This document shows, one piece after another, positions 7,982 through 15,487 of a stretch of 16,406 bases of DNA (position 1 is its first letter; every line of letters starts with the position of its first letter). The stretch is taken from positions 1 to 16,406 of the forward strand of contig JAIUMG010000032.1 of NCBI GenBank assembly GCA_022565655.1, written 5' to 3'. Source of the DNA: Alkalimonas sp. Its GTDB lineage: Bacteria; Pseudomonadota; Gammaproteobacteria; Enterobacterales; Alteromonadaceae. Below the pieces are notes generated by a model. That model made no database searches and had not been told where the DNA came from. It was given only the letters and a program-made list of their open reading frames with translations. Made by a program: the position numbers and the translations under genes.

Positions 7982-8034
7982 AGCATAGGTTAAACAAAAG
8001 CAGCCGAAGCATAGCGTGGCTGAGCAGGCCTGGC

Positions 8035-8946
8035 TCAAGACATAAAGTGCTCGGATAAGGCCAGCAACAGCAAGTTGTAATCTGAGCCAAAAAATAAGCT
8101 GTCATCGGCTTTGCTTAGGGAGGCTTTGGCAGATAATTGGGTGCAAATGGGCTGCCAGCGCTGCAAGGCTGCATTGCCTTTCAACCATTGAGCCAGACGG
8201 TTCAACGCCAGCGACACGGTCAACATCGCATCGGTACTGCCATCCTGCATATAGCAGGCTTCATTGTGCTGCAACAGGCGAAGCAGTTGTTGTGGGCTGG
8301 CTTCGGCGGGCAGGGCTTTTACCTGCAACGGGGCAGACCCCGTCAGCCGGTAGCCACGCTCCGCTTTAGACTGCACACCAAGCCGAAGCGGCAACGCCGT
8401 TACCAAATGCCGCGCCAGAGCAAATACCTCACTCACCTCGCCCGACTTCAGCTCTAGCTCCAGCTCACAAATCGGTTGTTGCATCCCCTGGGCAGCGATG
8501 TGTCCCTGATCAAACACCAGCTCCATGGCAGTGCCATCCTGCATGGTGAGCCACCATTGCTGCCGCTGAAAGTCGGTACGAAATAATTCAGTTAAATCAG
8601 CTTGCAGTTTGGCAACCGGGCTATTGTCAGGCCAGACTTCAGCTGGAAAGGCAGCCAACTGAGGCACCCGCTCAGTAGCGATGACATTGTATTCTGGCCT
8701 GGCATGCAGGGCACCATGTTGCTGACCAGCCAGTTTAATGGTGTGCTCTATCTGTGAACCTTGTTGTCGACTTCGCAGCCCCATGCCATGATGCTGAAAC
8801 CAGTGCTCTGGCGTATCATAATAGCTATTGAGTAAATGCAGTGTTTCACCTTGAACCCGCTCTGCCACAGCCCCAGTCATCGCCGCTTCCAGCTGGGCAT
8901 TGTTGATAGACTGCAGTAAAAACTTCAATTCAATTTCAATCGCCAT
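8035..8946 (-). CDS. ygiF: CYTH domain inorganic triphosphatase, YgiF-like with short C-terminal region
   Basis: CYTH (triphosphate tunnel metalloenzyme) protein; E. coli YgiF hydrolyses inorganic tripolyphosphate. From the ATG at 8946 the start MAIEIELKF carries the ExExK signature (E4, E6, K8) and parallels E. coli MAQEIELKF; an ATG two codons earlier (8952) is also open. Other tunnel features are NSYYDTPEHWF, GLRSR, EHTIKL, ELELELKSG and SKAERGY, which fill about residues 1-205. E. coli YgiF has 433 residues with a CHAD domain after CYTH. Here only about 90 residues follow, with LLQHNEACYM resembling the start of CHAD, so that domain is shortened or degenerate. No leftover coding sequence is seen in the gap to glnE, so a recent frameshift is unlikely. 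Confidence 0.88.
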   Translation of the reverse strand: MAIEIELKFLLQSINNAQLEAAMTGAVAERVQGETLHLLNSYYDTPEHWFQHHGMGLRSRQQGSQIEHTIKLAGQQHGALHARPEYNVIATERVPQLAAFPAEVWPDNSPVAKLQADLTELFRTDFQRQQWWLTMQDGTAMELVFDQGHIAAQGMQQPICELELELKSGEVSEVFALARHLVTALPLRLGVQSKAERGYRLTGSAPLQVKALPAEASPQQLLRLLQHNEACYMQDGSTDAMLTVSLALNRLAQWLKGNAALQRWQPICTQLSAKASLSKADDSLFFGSDYNLLLLALSEHFMS

Positions 8947-9022
8947 GATCATATCCGCCTGTAGGATTGAATCTGTACCATAAAATATGTCACCGTCGGC
9001 AACAAGTCTTTTCCCACCGGAC

Positions 9023-9051
9023 TTGTCAATTCAACGACAACTCCCTATTAT
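9023..9051 (+). promoter_or_regulatory. sigma70-like promoter for the ygiM-like gene
   Basis: TTGTCA (9023-9028, 5 of 6) and TATTAT (9046-9051, 5 of 6) with an ideal 17-nt spacer. Transcription would begin near 9058, about 45 nt before the ATG at 9104. Confidence 0.6.
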
Positions 9052-9103
9052 CCATGATACTAAACACGTTCAATGTAAACTGATTACCGTCACAGGATGG
9101 CCC

Positions 9104-9703
9104 ATGTCCAACACCACTTCGTACCTTGTCGCATTTATGATTAGCCTGGCTCTGCTTTTTTCAAGCTCCAGTCGCAGCGAAACCTCTCAACCAGCCTTTA
9201 TCAGCGATGCCTTATTTGTGTATATTCACTCAGGCCCAAGCAATCAATACCGAATTATTGGTACCGTAAATGCAGGCGACAATGTTCAGCTACTGGCTGA
9301 AGATGAAGAAACCGGTTACGTGCAAATTCAGTTTGAAGGCAACCGCCGCGGCTGGTTACCCAAACAATACGTCACCGACACCCCAGGCATGGCAGTGCAA
9401 TTAGCTGAATTAAACGAGCGGCTGCAACAACAAAGCAGCCAGGTTCAGCAATTAGAGCAAAGCAATCAACAACTGAACGAAGCGCTGCAACAACGAGAGC
9501 AAGAGTACCAGAAAACCCGTGAACAGCTGCAGGTTGCCAATCGCGCATACGAGCAACTGCAACAGCAGTTTGATGTGGAGCACGGTAGTATTTGGCAGAA
9601 CCCCAAAGTCTTGGGGGCTGCAATTTTGGGGATAGGCCTGCTATTTGGTTTGCTGTTGCCGCTATTGATCCCACGTCGTAAAAATAGTGAGCGCTGGATG
9701 TAA
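9104..9703 (+). CDS. ygiM: YgiM-like SH3 domain, coiled-coil membrane protein
   Basis: A 199-residue envelope protein of the TIGR04211 type. Domains in order: signal peptide (about 1-25, hydrophobic VAFMISLALLF), bacterial SH3 domain (about 34-91; VYIHSGPSNQYRIIG, AGDNVQLL, RGWLPKQYV), a glutamine-rich coiled coil (about 96-157), and a C-terminal membrane helix (about 169-190) followed by the basic cytoplasmic RRKNSERW. E. coli YgiM (206 residues) has the same layout and the same divergent position beside ygiF. The frame is open from 8987, but ATG 9104 has AGGA six bases upstream (9094-9097) and opens the signal peptide, and the predicted promoter lies inside the longer version. Function is unknown; SH3 domains of this kind often bind peptidoglycan. 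Confidence 0.88.
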   Translation: MSNTTSYLVAFMISLALLFSSSSRSETSQPAFISDALFVYIHSGPSNQYRIIGTVNAGDNVQLLAEDEETGYVQIQFEGNRRGWLPKQYVTDTPGMAVQLAELNERLQQQSSQVQQLEQSNQQLNEALQQREQEYQKTREQLQVANRAYEQLQQQFDVEHGSIWQNPKVLGAAILGIGLLFGLLLPLLIPRRKNSERWM

Positions 9704-9711
9704 TCAACATA

Positions 9712-9752
9712 GCAGCAGTGGTTGGCTACCGATCACTGCTGCCTTATTTTTA
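9712..9752 (+). terminator. rho-independent terminator after ygiM
   Basis: GCAGCAGTG (9712-9720) pairs with CACTGCTGC (9734-9742), a perfect 9-bp stem with a 13-nt loop, followed by CTTATTTTTA. It lies between the convergent ygiM and lrp-like genes. The T tract favours termination of the plus-strand transcript; the reverse direction lacks a clear T run. Confidence 0.78.
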
Positions 9753-10253
9753 TAACTGTTCATTGGCCTTGAGTGGCAAGCCTTCATCCTGCTTGACTTG
9801 TTCAATCACCACATAGGTATGGTTTTTAATCACCCCAGGCAAATCAACAATCTGTGCCAGAATGGTCCGGTACGCATCCATGTTGGGCAGGCGCAGCTTC
9901 AACAGATAATCAAAGCCGCCAGCCACCATATGACATTCGACCACATGAGGGATATTGAGCACATCGTCTTTAAAGCGATCAAACACATCACTGGTGGTAT
10001 TATCCAGTGTGATCTGAATGAACACCGTGGTACCAAACCCCAGTCGACTGGCATTGAGTAAAGCCCCGTAGCGTTCAATATACCCTTCCTGCTCCAAGCG
10101 TTTCACCCGGTCAATGCAGGGGCTGGCACTAAGGTTGACCCGCCTGGCCAATTCAACATTGGAAATCCGGCCTTCGCGTTGCAGCGTTTCCAGAATATTC
10201 ATATCGATTCGGTCTAGAGTACGAATTTTCACAGTCACCAGGCTCATAGTCAT
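9750..10253 (-). CDS. Lrp/AsnC family transcriptional regulator, probable regulator of putA
   Basis: A 167-residue protein very similar in layout to E. coli Lrp (164). An N-terminal winged helix (about residues 14-65; LDRIDMNILETLQREGRISN, VELARRVNLSASPCIDRVKRLE) is followed by the RAM/AsnC effector-binding domain (about 75-150; VFIQITL, HMVAGGFDYLLKLRLP, LPGVIKNHTYVV). Such proteins form octamers or similar rings and respond to amino acids. It is divergent from putA; in Agrobacterium and Rhodobacter the Lrp-family PutR controls putA in this way, so the same role is inferred here. A genome-wide Lrp is the alternative. ATG 10253 (or the ATG two codons on, 10247) has no recognisable Shine-Dalgarno. 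A perfect TATAAT lies upstream (10287-10282). Confidence 0.87.
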   Translation of the reverse strand: MTMSLVTVKIRTLDRIDMNILETLQREGRISNVELARRVNLSASPCIDRVKRLEQEGYIERYGALLNASRLGFGTTVFIQITLDNTTSDVFDRFKDDVLNIPHVVECHMVAGGFDYLLKLRLPNMDAYRTILAQIVDLPGVIKNHTYVVIEQVKQDEGLPLKANEQL

Positions 10254-10261
10254 GGCAGGGA

Positions 10262-10299
10262 GGTATACCCTGTTTGGTCGGATTATATCTGGTTATACC
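10262..10299. promoter_or_regulatory. candidate operator pair flanking the lrp-like gene's -10 element
   Basis: GGTATACC (10262-10269) is a perfect 8-bp palindrome and GGTTATACC (10291-10299) a near copy 29 bp further on. Between them the minus strand has a perfect -10, TATAAT (10287-10282), with a poor -35. The palindrome lies inside a wider inverted repeat, CAGGG (10256-10260) and CCCTG (10268-10272), in the predicted leader. The layout fits autoregulation by the divergent regulator, but no factor can be assigned from sequence. Confidence 0.4.
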
Positions 10300-10365
10300 G
10301 TAAAATAAACTACCCGTTTTAATGAATGCATTGACCACTCAATAACTTGTTTCAAAAGCATCGAC

Positions 10366-10423
10366 ATGCTTAGATGGTTGAATAAGCAACTTTTCCCCAG
10401 CAAGCACGTCCTATGCTTAGATG
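10366..10423. repeat. 11-bp direct repeats upstream of putA
   Basis: ATGCTTAGATG occurs at 10366-10376 and 10413-10423, 47 bp start to start, close to 4.5 helical turns. The first copy is also part of an inverted repeat, TGCTTA (10367-10372) and TAAGCA (10383-10388), with a 10-nt centre. Both copies lie between the lrp-like gene and putA; the second ends 8 nt before the putA ribosome binding site. Confidence 0.7.
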
Positions 10424-10430
10424 CCAATTG

Positions 10431-10436
10431 AGGAGG
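10431..10436 (+). promoter_or_regulatory. consensus ribosome binding site of putA
   Basis: AGGAGG matches the full Shine-Dalgarno core and ends 4 nt before the ATG at 10441, fixing the putA start and suggesting strong translation. Confidence 0.8.
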
Positions 10437-10440
10437 TTAG

Positions 10441-13400
10441 ATGCTATTTCGTGATCCACTGGAGGTGAGCAACCCACTTCGCCAACAAATCCGTGACTTC
10501 TATCGAGCCGATGAACACCAGGTATTGGAGTATTTATTACCATTGGCTGACATTGGCAGCAATGCGCGCAGTCGTGCCTGGGAGCGTGCCCGCCAAATGG
10601 TGCTGACCATTCGCAAAGCCCAGACGGGTAAAGGAGGCGTGGATGCTTTGCTCAATGAGTTTTCGTTATCCACCGAAGAAGGTCTGGTGCTGATGTGCCT
10701 GGCGGAAGCCTTGTTACGCGTTCCCGACAACACCACCATGGATCGATTGATCCGTGACAAGTTAGCACAAGGAGACTGGAGTTCTCATTTAGGCAACAGC
10801 GCATCTATTTTCGTCAATGTCTCGGCCTGGGGGTTGTTGTTAACCGGTAAAATGGTCAACTACAGTGATGAGCGCAAAGCACAGCAGTTTGGTTTATTAA
10901 AACGCACCTGTGGTCGCTTGGGGGAGCCAGTGATCCGCCAGGCGGTACGCTATGCCATGCAGATCATGGGCACGCAATTTGTCATGGGCACCACCATTGC
11001 CAACGCATTAGAGCGTGCCAAGGAGCAAGAGCAGCGTGGCTATACCTACTCCTACGATATGCTGGGAGAAGCAGCCCGTACCATGGCCGATGCCGAACGT
11101 TATTTTCAGAGTTACCTGCATGCGATTGAAACCATTGGCAAAGCAGCAAAAGCCAAAGGGCCTTATCAGAGCCCTGGTATTTCAGTTAAGTTATCGGCCA
11201 TTCATCCTCGTTATGAGTTTGCTCAGCGTGATCGCATCAAAGATGAGCTGATCCCACGCTTAAAACAATTGGCTTTGGCCGCCAAGCAATACGATATCGG
11301 CTTTACCATTGATGCCGAAGAAGCCGACCGCCTTGATCTATCACTCGATATTATTGAAACAGTATTTAGCGACCCGGCTTTGGGGGACTGGGAAGGTTTT
11401 GGTATTGCGGTACAGGCTTATCAGAAACGGGCCATTCATGTCATTGATTGGCTTGGTGAACTCACCGAAAAAACCGACCGTCGCATGATGGTTCGTCTGG
11501 TTAAAGGTGCCTACTGGGATACCGAAATTAAACTCAGTCAGGTGGATGGTTTAGCTGACTTTCCGGTATTTACCCGCAAACCCTCCACCGATGTCTGTTA
11601 TCAGGCTTGCGCTAAAAAGTTACTGCAGATGCGCGACCGCATCTATCCGCAGTTTGCCACGCACAATGCCTACACCGTTGCGACCATTCTTGAGTTAGCC
11701 CCTGACCGTGATGGCTTTGAGTTTCAGCGCCTGCATGGCATGGGCGATGCGCTGTATGACCAAGTGATCCATGCCGATAAGGTACCTTGCCGGATCTATG
11801 CGCCGGTCGGTGAGCATGCTGATCTGCTGGCCTACCTGGTGCGTCGTTTACTAGAAAATGGGGCCAACAGCTCCTTTGTCAACAACATCATTGATGAGCG
11901 TATTCCGGTTGAAAGCTTACTGACCGATCCTTTAGACACCGTGCGACACTGGCGTCATAAACGCAATCGACAAATTCCTTTGCCTGCAGATATTTATGGC
12001 AGCGAGCGGCTCAACTCAAAAGGAACCGACATCACCGATTGCGACCAGTTGATCCCGGTGAAAAAAGCCATGGAGTCCTGGCTGGCGATCATCGAAAAAC
12101 AGCAAAAACCTGAGCAGGGTATCGCGGTCACCAACCCAGCCAATTTGACTGAAGTGGTCGGCTATATTCAGTACGCTGATGCCGATGCCATGCAAGCGAT
12201 TTTGTCCCGAACCAGTGACGCTTTTACCAGCTGGTCGCAAACCCCTGTTAGCGTGCGGGCCAATCTACTGCGTAAAATTGGCGATGCGCTGGAAGCCCAT
12301 CAAGAGGAGTTATTCACGATCTGCATTAAAGAGGCGGGGAAAACACTACAGGACAGCATTGCTGAAGTCCGTGAAGCCGTCGATTTCTGCCGCTATTATG
12401 CAGCCAGAGCTGAAGAGTTGCCCGACGACAGCGAAGCCTGGGGCGTCATTCTGTGCATCAGCCCATGGAATTTTCCATTAGCGATCTTCTTAGGTCAGGT
12501 CGCTGCCGCCATGGTAACCGGCAATACCGTGGTCGCCAAGCCAGCCGAACAAACCAGTTTAATTGCTATTCGCACACTAGAAATCATGCAGCAATGTGGT
12601 CTGCCTGATGGTGTGGTGGAGCTTGTGGTAGCACCAGGGAGAAAAGTAGGGGAACACATCGTGCCAGATGAGCGTATTCAGGGCGTGATGTTTACCGGCT
12701 CGACAGAAACCGGTTGCTGGATTGCCCGCAAGCTGGCCGAACGCCAAGGTGAACCAGTACCGCTGATCGCCGAAACAGGCGGTCAAAATTGCATGATCGT
12801 CGATTCAACCGCTTTGCCTGAACAAGTGGTGGACGATGTCATCGCCTCTGGCTTTCAAAGTGCCGGCCAGCGCTGCTCTGCCCTTCGGGTGTTATTTTTG
12901 CAGGATGATATTGCCGATGAAATCATCGAAATGCTGGTTGGTGCCATGAAAGAGTTGCGCATTGGCGATCCGGCTTTCGTACGCCATGATGTTGGCCCGG
13001 TCATCGATCAGAAAGCCCATGAGCGTTTAACCAACCATGTGAACTACCTGAGCGACAAAGCGACTCTGCATTACGCCTGCGCCATGCCGGATGGTGATCA
13101 GCATTTGTTTTTTGCACCACACCTTTATGAAATCAGTGATCTGACTCTGCTGGAACGTGAAGTCTTTGGTCCCGTTGTGCATATTGTGCGCTACAAAGCG
13201 CAAGAGCTGGATACCGTCATCGAACAAATCAACGCAACCGGCTATGGGCTAACCATGGGTATTCACAGTCGGATTGAAGCGGTCACAACCCGAGTGGCTC
13301 ATGCCATCAAGGCGGGTAATATTTATGTCAACCGCAATATGATTGGCGCTGTGGTCGGTGTGCAGCCATTCGGTGGCCGTGGGTTATCAGGAACCGGCCC

Positions 13401-14211
13401 CAAAGCCGGTGGCCCGATGTATTTGAACCGCCTGATAAAAGACAACATCGCAGTTGAAGACGCCAAACTGGCAGAGGACAAACGGCATCAGCTGCTGGCT
13501 GAAACGACCAGCCGATCGGTCGCCTACGCCATGCCCGCTGCAGCATCAGCTCAGGCCATCTGGCAGCAGATGTCGGTGTATCAACGTAGCTCGGTATTGC
13601 GCCAATTTCTTGCATCACTGGCAAGTAATACCGTTGTGCAGAAGCTGGAACCTGATTTAGAACAGATCATCGCTGCCGCCAGAGAACAGCTACGCTGGAT
13701 TGAACAACAACTTGCCTCCCCCCTGCGTTTACCGGGGCCAACGGGCGAAAGCAATGAACTCTGGTTGGAACCTCGGGGCACAATTGCTTTATTGCGTGAT
13801 GAAACCGGTGACTTCAACCACTGGCTGATTGCAGCTATTACAGCGTTAGCCGCAGGCAATGCCGTGATCACCGCCGTTGAAGAACACGATCTGCTGGAAG
13901 CTGAAGCCTGTGTCAAAGCGCTGGAGCAAGCCGGTATCCCTGCACAGCTAATGTCGGTGATCAAGCTCACCAGTATGACCACCTTGCTGGCTGCGCCAGA
14001 GCTCACCGCAGCCATGGTGCAAGCGGGCAGCGCCATTAAACCCCTAGCCGCAGAACTGCTCGCGAGCCGGGAAGGCGCTATTTTACCCTTTATCACCACA
14101 CCCGCCGATCACCGCTTGCTGCATCGGCTGGTAACGGAAAAAACCATCACCATCAACACAACGGCTGCTGGCGGTAATGCATCGCTGATGACCATGGCGG
14201 ATAATACCTGA
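10441..14211 (+). CDS. putA: bifunctional proline dehydrogenase / L-glutamate-gamma-semialdehyde dehydrogenase PutA
   Basis: PutA oxidises proline to glutamate in two steps: FAD-dependent proline dehydrogenase, passing electrons to quinone, then NAD-dependent semialdehyde dehydrogenase. In its 1256 residues, an N-terminal helical region precedes the PRODH barrel (about 200-485) with LVKGAYWDTEIK, FATHNAYT, FEFQRLHGMGDALYDQV and RIYAPVGEHADLLAYLVRR. The aldehyde dehydrogenase domain (about 555-1005) has ISPWNFPLAIF, E778 in ETGGQN and the catalytic C812 in GQRCSALR. A C-terminal ALDH-fold domain (about 1040-1256) ends in the conserved TAAGGNASLM. The protein begins MLFRDPLEVSNPLRQQI; the N-terminal ribbon-helix-helix of E. 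coli PutA (1320 residues) is absent, so it should not bind its own promoter. This corresponds to the type B architecture. A strong terminator follows. Confidence 0.95.
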   Translation: MLFRDPLEVSNPLRQQIRDFYRADEHQVLEYLLPLADIGSNARSRAWERARQMVLTIRKAQTGKGGVDALLNEFSLSTEEGLVLMCLAEALLRVPDNTTMDRLIRDKLAQGDWSSHLGNSASIFVNVSAWGLLLTGKMVNYSDERKAQQFGLLKRTCGRLGEPVIRQAVRYAMQIMGTQFVMGTTIANALERAKEQEQRGYTYSYDMLGEAARTMADAERYFQSYLHAIETIGKAAKAKGPYQSPGISVKLSAIHPRYEFAQRDRIKDELIPRLKQLALAAKQYDIGFTIDAEEADRLDLSLDIIETVFSDPALGDWEGFGIAVQAYQKRAIHVIDWLGELTEKTDRRMMVRLVKGAYWDTEIKLSQVDGLADFPVFTRKPSTDVCYQACAKKLLQMRDRIYPQFATHNAYTVATILELAPDRDGFEFQRLHGMGDALYDQVIHADKVPCRIYAPVGEHADLLAYLVRRLLENGANSSFVNNIIDERIPVESLLTDPLDTVRHWRHKRNRQIPLPADIYGSERLNSKGTDITDCDQLIPVKKAMESWLAIIEKQQKPEQGIAVTNPANLTEVVGYIQYADADAMQAILSRTSDAFTSWSQTPVSVRANLLRKIGDALEAHQEELFTICIKEAGKTLQDSIAEVREAVDFCRYYAARAEELPDDSEAWGVILCISPWNFPLAIFLGQVAAAMVTGNTVVAKPAEQTSLIAIRTLEIMQQCGLPDGVVELVVAPGRKVGEHIVPDERIQGVMFTGSTETGCWIARKLAERQGEPVPLIAETGGQNCMIVDSTALPEQVVDDVIASGFQSAGQRCSALRVLFLQDDIADEIIEMLVGAMKELRIGDPAFVRHDVGPVIDQKAHERLTNHVNYLSDKATLHYACAMPDGDQHLFFAPHLYEISDLTLLEREVFGPVVHIVRYKAQELDTVIEQINATGYGLTMGIHSRIEAVTTRVAHAIKAGNIYVNRNMIGAVVGVQPFGGRGLSGTGPKAGGPMYLNRLIKDNIAVEDAKLAEDKRHQLLAETTSRSVAYAMPAAASAQAIWQQMSVYQRSSVLRQFLASLASNTVVQKLEPDLEQIIAAAREQLRWIEQQLASPLRLPGPTGESNELWLEPRGTIALLRDETGDFNHWLIAAITALAAGNAVITAVEEHDLLEAEACVKALEQAGIPAQLMSVIKLTSMTTLLAAPELTAAMVQAGSAIKPLAAELLASREGAILPFITTPADHRLLHRLVTEKTITINTTAAGGNASLMTMADNT

Positions 14212-14224
14212 ATCGGCTCTGCTT

Positions 14225-14270
14225 CCTCACTCTGCTCACAAGTAGCAGAGTGAGGCTACTGTTAATTTCT
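14225..14270 (+). terminator. strong hairpin terminator after putA
   Basis: CCTCACTCTGCT (14225-14236) pairs with AGCAGAGTGAGG (14244-14255), a perfect 12-bp stem with a 7-nt loop. The following CTACTGTTAATTTCT is only moderately T-rich, so termination may be imperfect. Confidence 0.7.
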
Positions 14271-14319
14271 GGTTACTCGGGCTACACTTACCCCAAGTAA
14301 CCCCATGCTCCAGGTTACC
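14271..14319. repeat. three GGTTAC elements in the leader of the HD-GYP-like gene
   Basis: GGTTACT (14271-14277), its inverse AGTAACC (14296-14302) and GGTTACC (14313-14319) can form two mutually exclusive pairings: the first with the second (7 bp, 18-nt loop) or the second with the third (6 bp, 10-nt loop). They fill the space between the putA terminator and the gene at 14360, and could be protein-binding sites or an RNA switch-like fold. No known riboswitch is recognised. Confidence 0.4.
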
Positions 14320-14359
14320 AGGCTATGAATGTGTCTTACTTTAAGGGAACTCTCAGTCC

Positions 14360-15487
14360 ATGGCATTACAGGATGTAACCTTACAGCAACTCCGGCTGGG
14401 TGATTATGTAGTCAAAGTCAGTCGCCAGACTGGTGATATCCTGATCAAAGAAGCCGGGTTGATCCGCAGCCAGAAAACCATTGAGACCCTGCGAAAAAAA
14501 GGTGTGCTGCGGGTCTGGATTGATCCAGACAAGGCGGATCAGAGTTTGCGCCCCAGCATGGCTCCCACATCATCAGAGCAAGAGCCAACAGCAGCTCACA
14601 GGGCAGACTTTTCAGAGCAACTGCCACGAGGCGAGCAATTCTTTCAGTCGCTGCAACGTAAACAAAGCCGCTTAATGAGCAGTTGCCGCCAGAATAAACC
14701 CATCGACCTGGAGCTGGTGACTGAGGTGAGCTGTGGGCTGGCTGATGCCGTCAGCCGAAATCAGGATGTCATGCTGTGCTTAAGCCGGATGGCAGAAAGC
14801 AGCGACCAATTGCTGCAACATGCCATCAACAGTGCCGTATACATGGCTGCTTTCGGCCAGCAAATGCAGCTATCGAATAACCAGGTACAGGATTTGATCA
14901 CCGCCGCCTTGCTGCATGATATGGGAAAGATTCAGCTCGGGCCAGAGACAGACGATGCCAGCGCCATTGGTGCCAGCCTGAGGTTGTTGGCACCGCTGCA
15001 GCGCTTACCGACCGAGGTCTCGCTTTGGATCGCCCAGCACTGCGCCTACCTGGATGGTTCAGGCTCCCCGAAAGGTTTGCATGGCGAGCAGATTACCTTA
15101 GGCGCTCGCATGCTGGCCATTGTCAATCATTACGACAACCTATGCTATCCTCTGGATAAAAGACGCATGAACCCTCAATTGGCAAGCAAAAAATTGCTGG
15201 ATAAAACGCCCTACCAACTCGATAGTGAACTGACCCAGCGTTTTATTCGCTGCATTGGCATCTACCCGCCAGGTAGTGTGGTGCTGTTGCAAAGTGGCAA
15301 ATTGGCTTTAGTGCTGGAAAACAACCACAAAACACCGACTCAGCCTAAAGTAAAAGTGTTTTATCACAGCACCCATCAGCATCATCTGTCGCCTAAGGTG
15401 CTTGACCTGGCTAAGCATCAGGACGATCCGATTGAACATTGTGTCGATCTGGCTCAGTATGGCCTGAATGCACGTAACTACCTTTAG
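14360..15487 (+). CDS. HD-GYP-like protein with DUF3391 N-terminus and degenerate active site
   Basis: A 375-residue cytoplasmic protein with an N-terminal region (about 1-90) like DUF3391, which often precedes HD-GYP c-di-GMP phosphodiesterase domains, and an HD-GYP-like domain (about 120-300). The HD motif is intact (LLHDMGK, H186-D187). Other parts are changed. The usual HPxxG histidine after it is replaced in SAIGASL (residues 201-207), HHExxDGSGYPxG reads HCAYLDGSGSPKG (227-239; second H to C, E to A, Y to S), and the later ADxxDAL reads VNHYDNL. Several metal ligands are thus missing, so phosphodiesterase activity is doubtful and a binding or scaffold role is possible. ATG 14360 follows AAGGGA at 14343-14348, a long spacing. 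The stop codon overlaps that of convergent gspB. Confidence 0.82.
   Translation: MALQDVTLQQLRLGDYVVKVSRQTGDILIKEAGLIRSQKTIETLRKKGVLRVWIDPDKADQSLRPSMAPTSSEQEPTAAHRADFSEQLPRGEQFFQSLQRKQSRLMSSCRQNKPIDLELVTEVSCGLADAVSRNQDVMLCLSRMAESSDQLLQHAINSAVYMAAFGQQMQLSNNQVQDLITAALLHDMGKIQLGPETDDASAIGASLRLLAPLQRLPTEVSLWIAQHCAYLDGSGSPKGLHGEQITLGARMLAIVNHYDNLCYPLDKRRMNPQLASKKLLDKTPYQLDSELTQRFIRCIGIYPPGSVVLLQSGKLALVLENNHKTPTQPKVKVFYHSTHQHHLSPKVLDLAKHQDDPIEHCVDLAQYGLNARNYL

Noticed and set aside
8021..8037. TGAGC/GCTCA inverted repeat between ygiF and glnE as a terminator
   Set aside because: The stem is 5 bp with no following T run, and ygiF and glnE are expected to be cotranscribed.
9024..9029. Perfect TTGACA on the minus strand as the -35 of a ygiF promoter
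   Set aside because: No acceptable -10 hexamer lies at 16-18 nt; the bases are already explained by the plus-strand TTGTCA of the ygiM promoter.
8987..9103. N-terminal extension of the ygiM-like gene to an ATG at 8987
   Set aside because: The extension covers a good promoter (9023-9051), lacks a ribosome binding site and would bury the signal peptide 39 residues inside the protein.
13581..14099. A 172-codon open frame on the minus strand inside putA
   Set aside because: It lies wholly antisense to the conserved C-terminal domain of PutA, has a serine/alanine-rich low-complexity translation with no recognisable motif, and is an expected by-product of codon bias.
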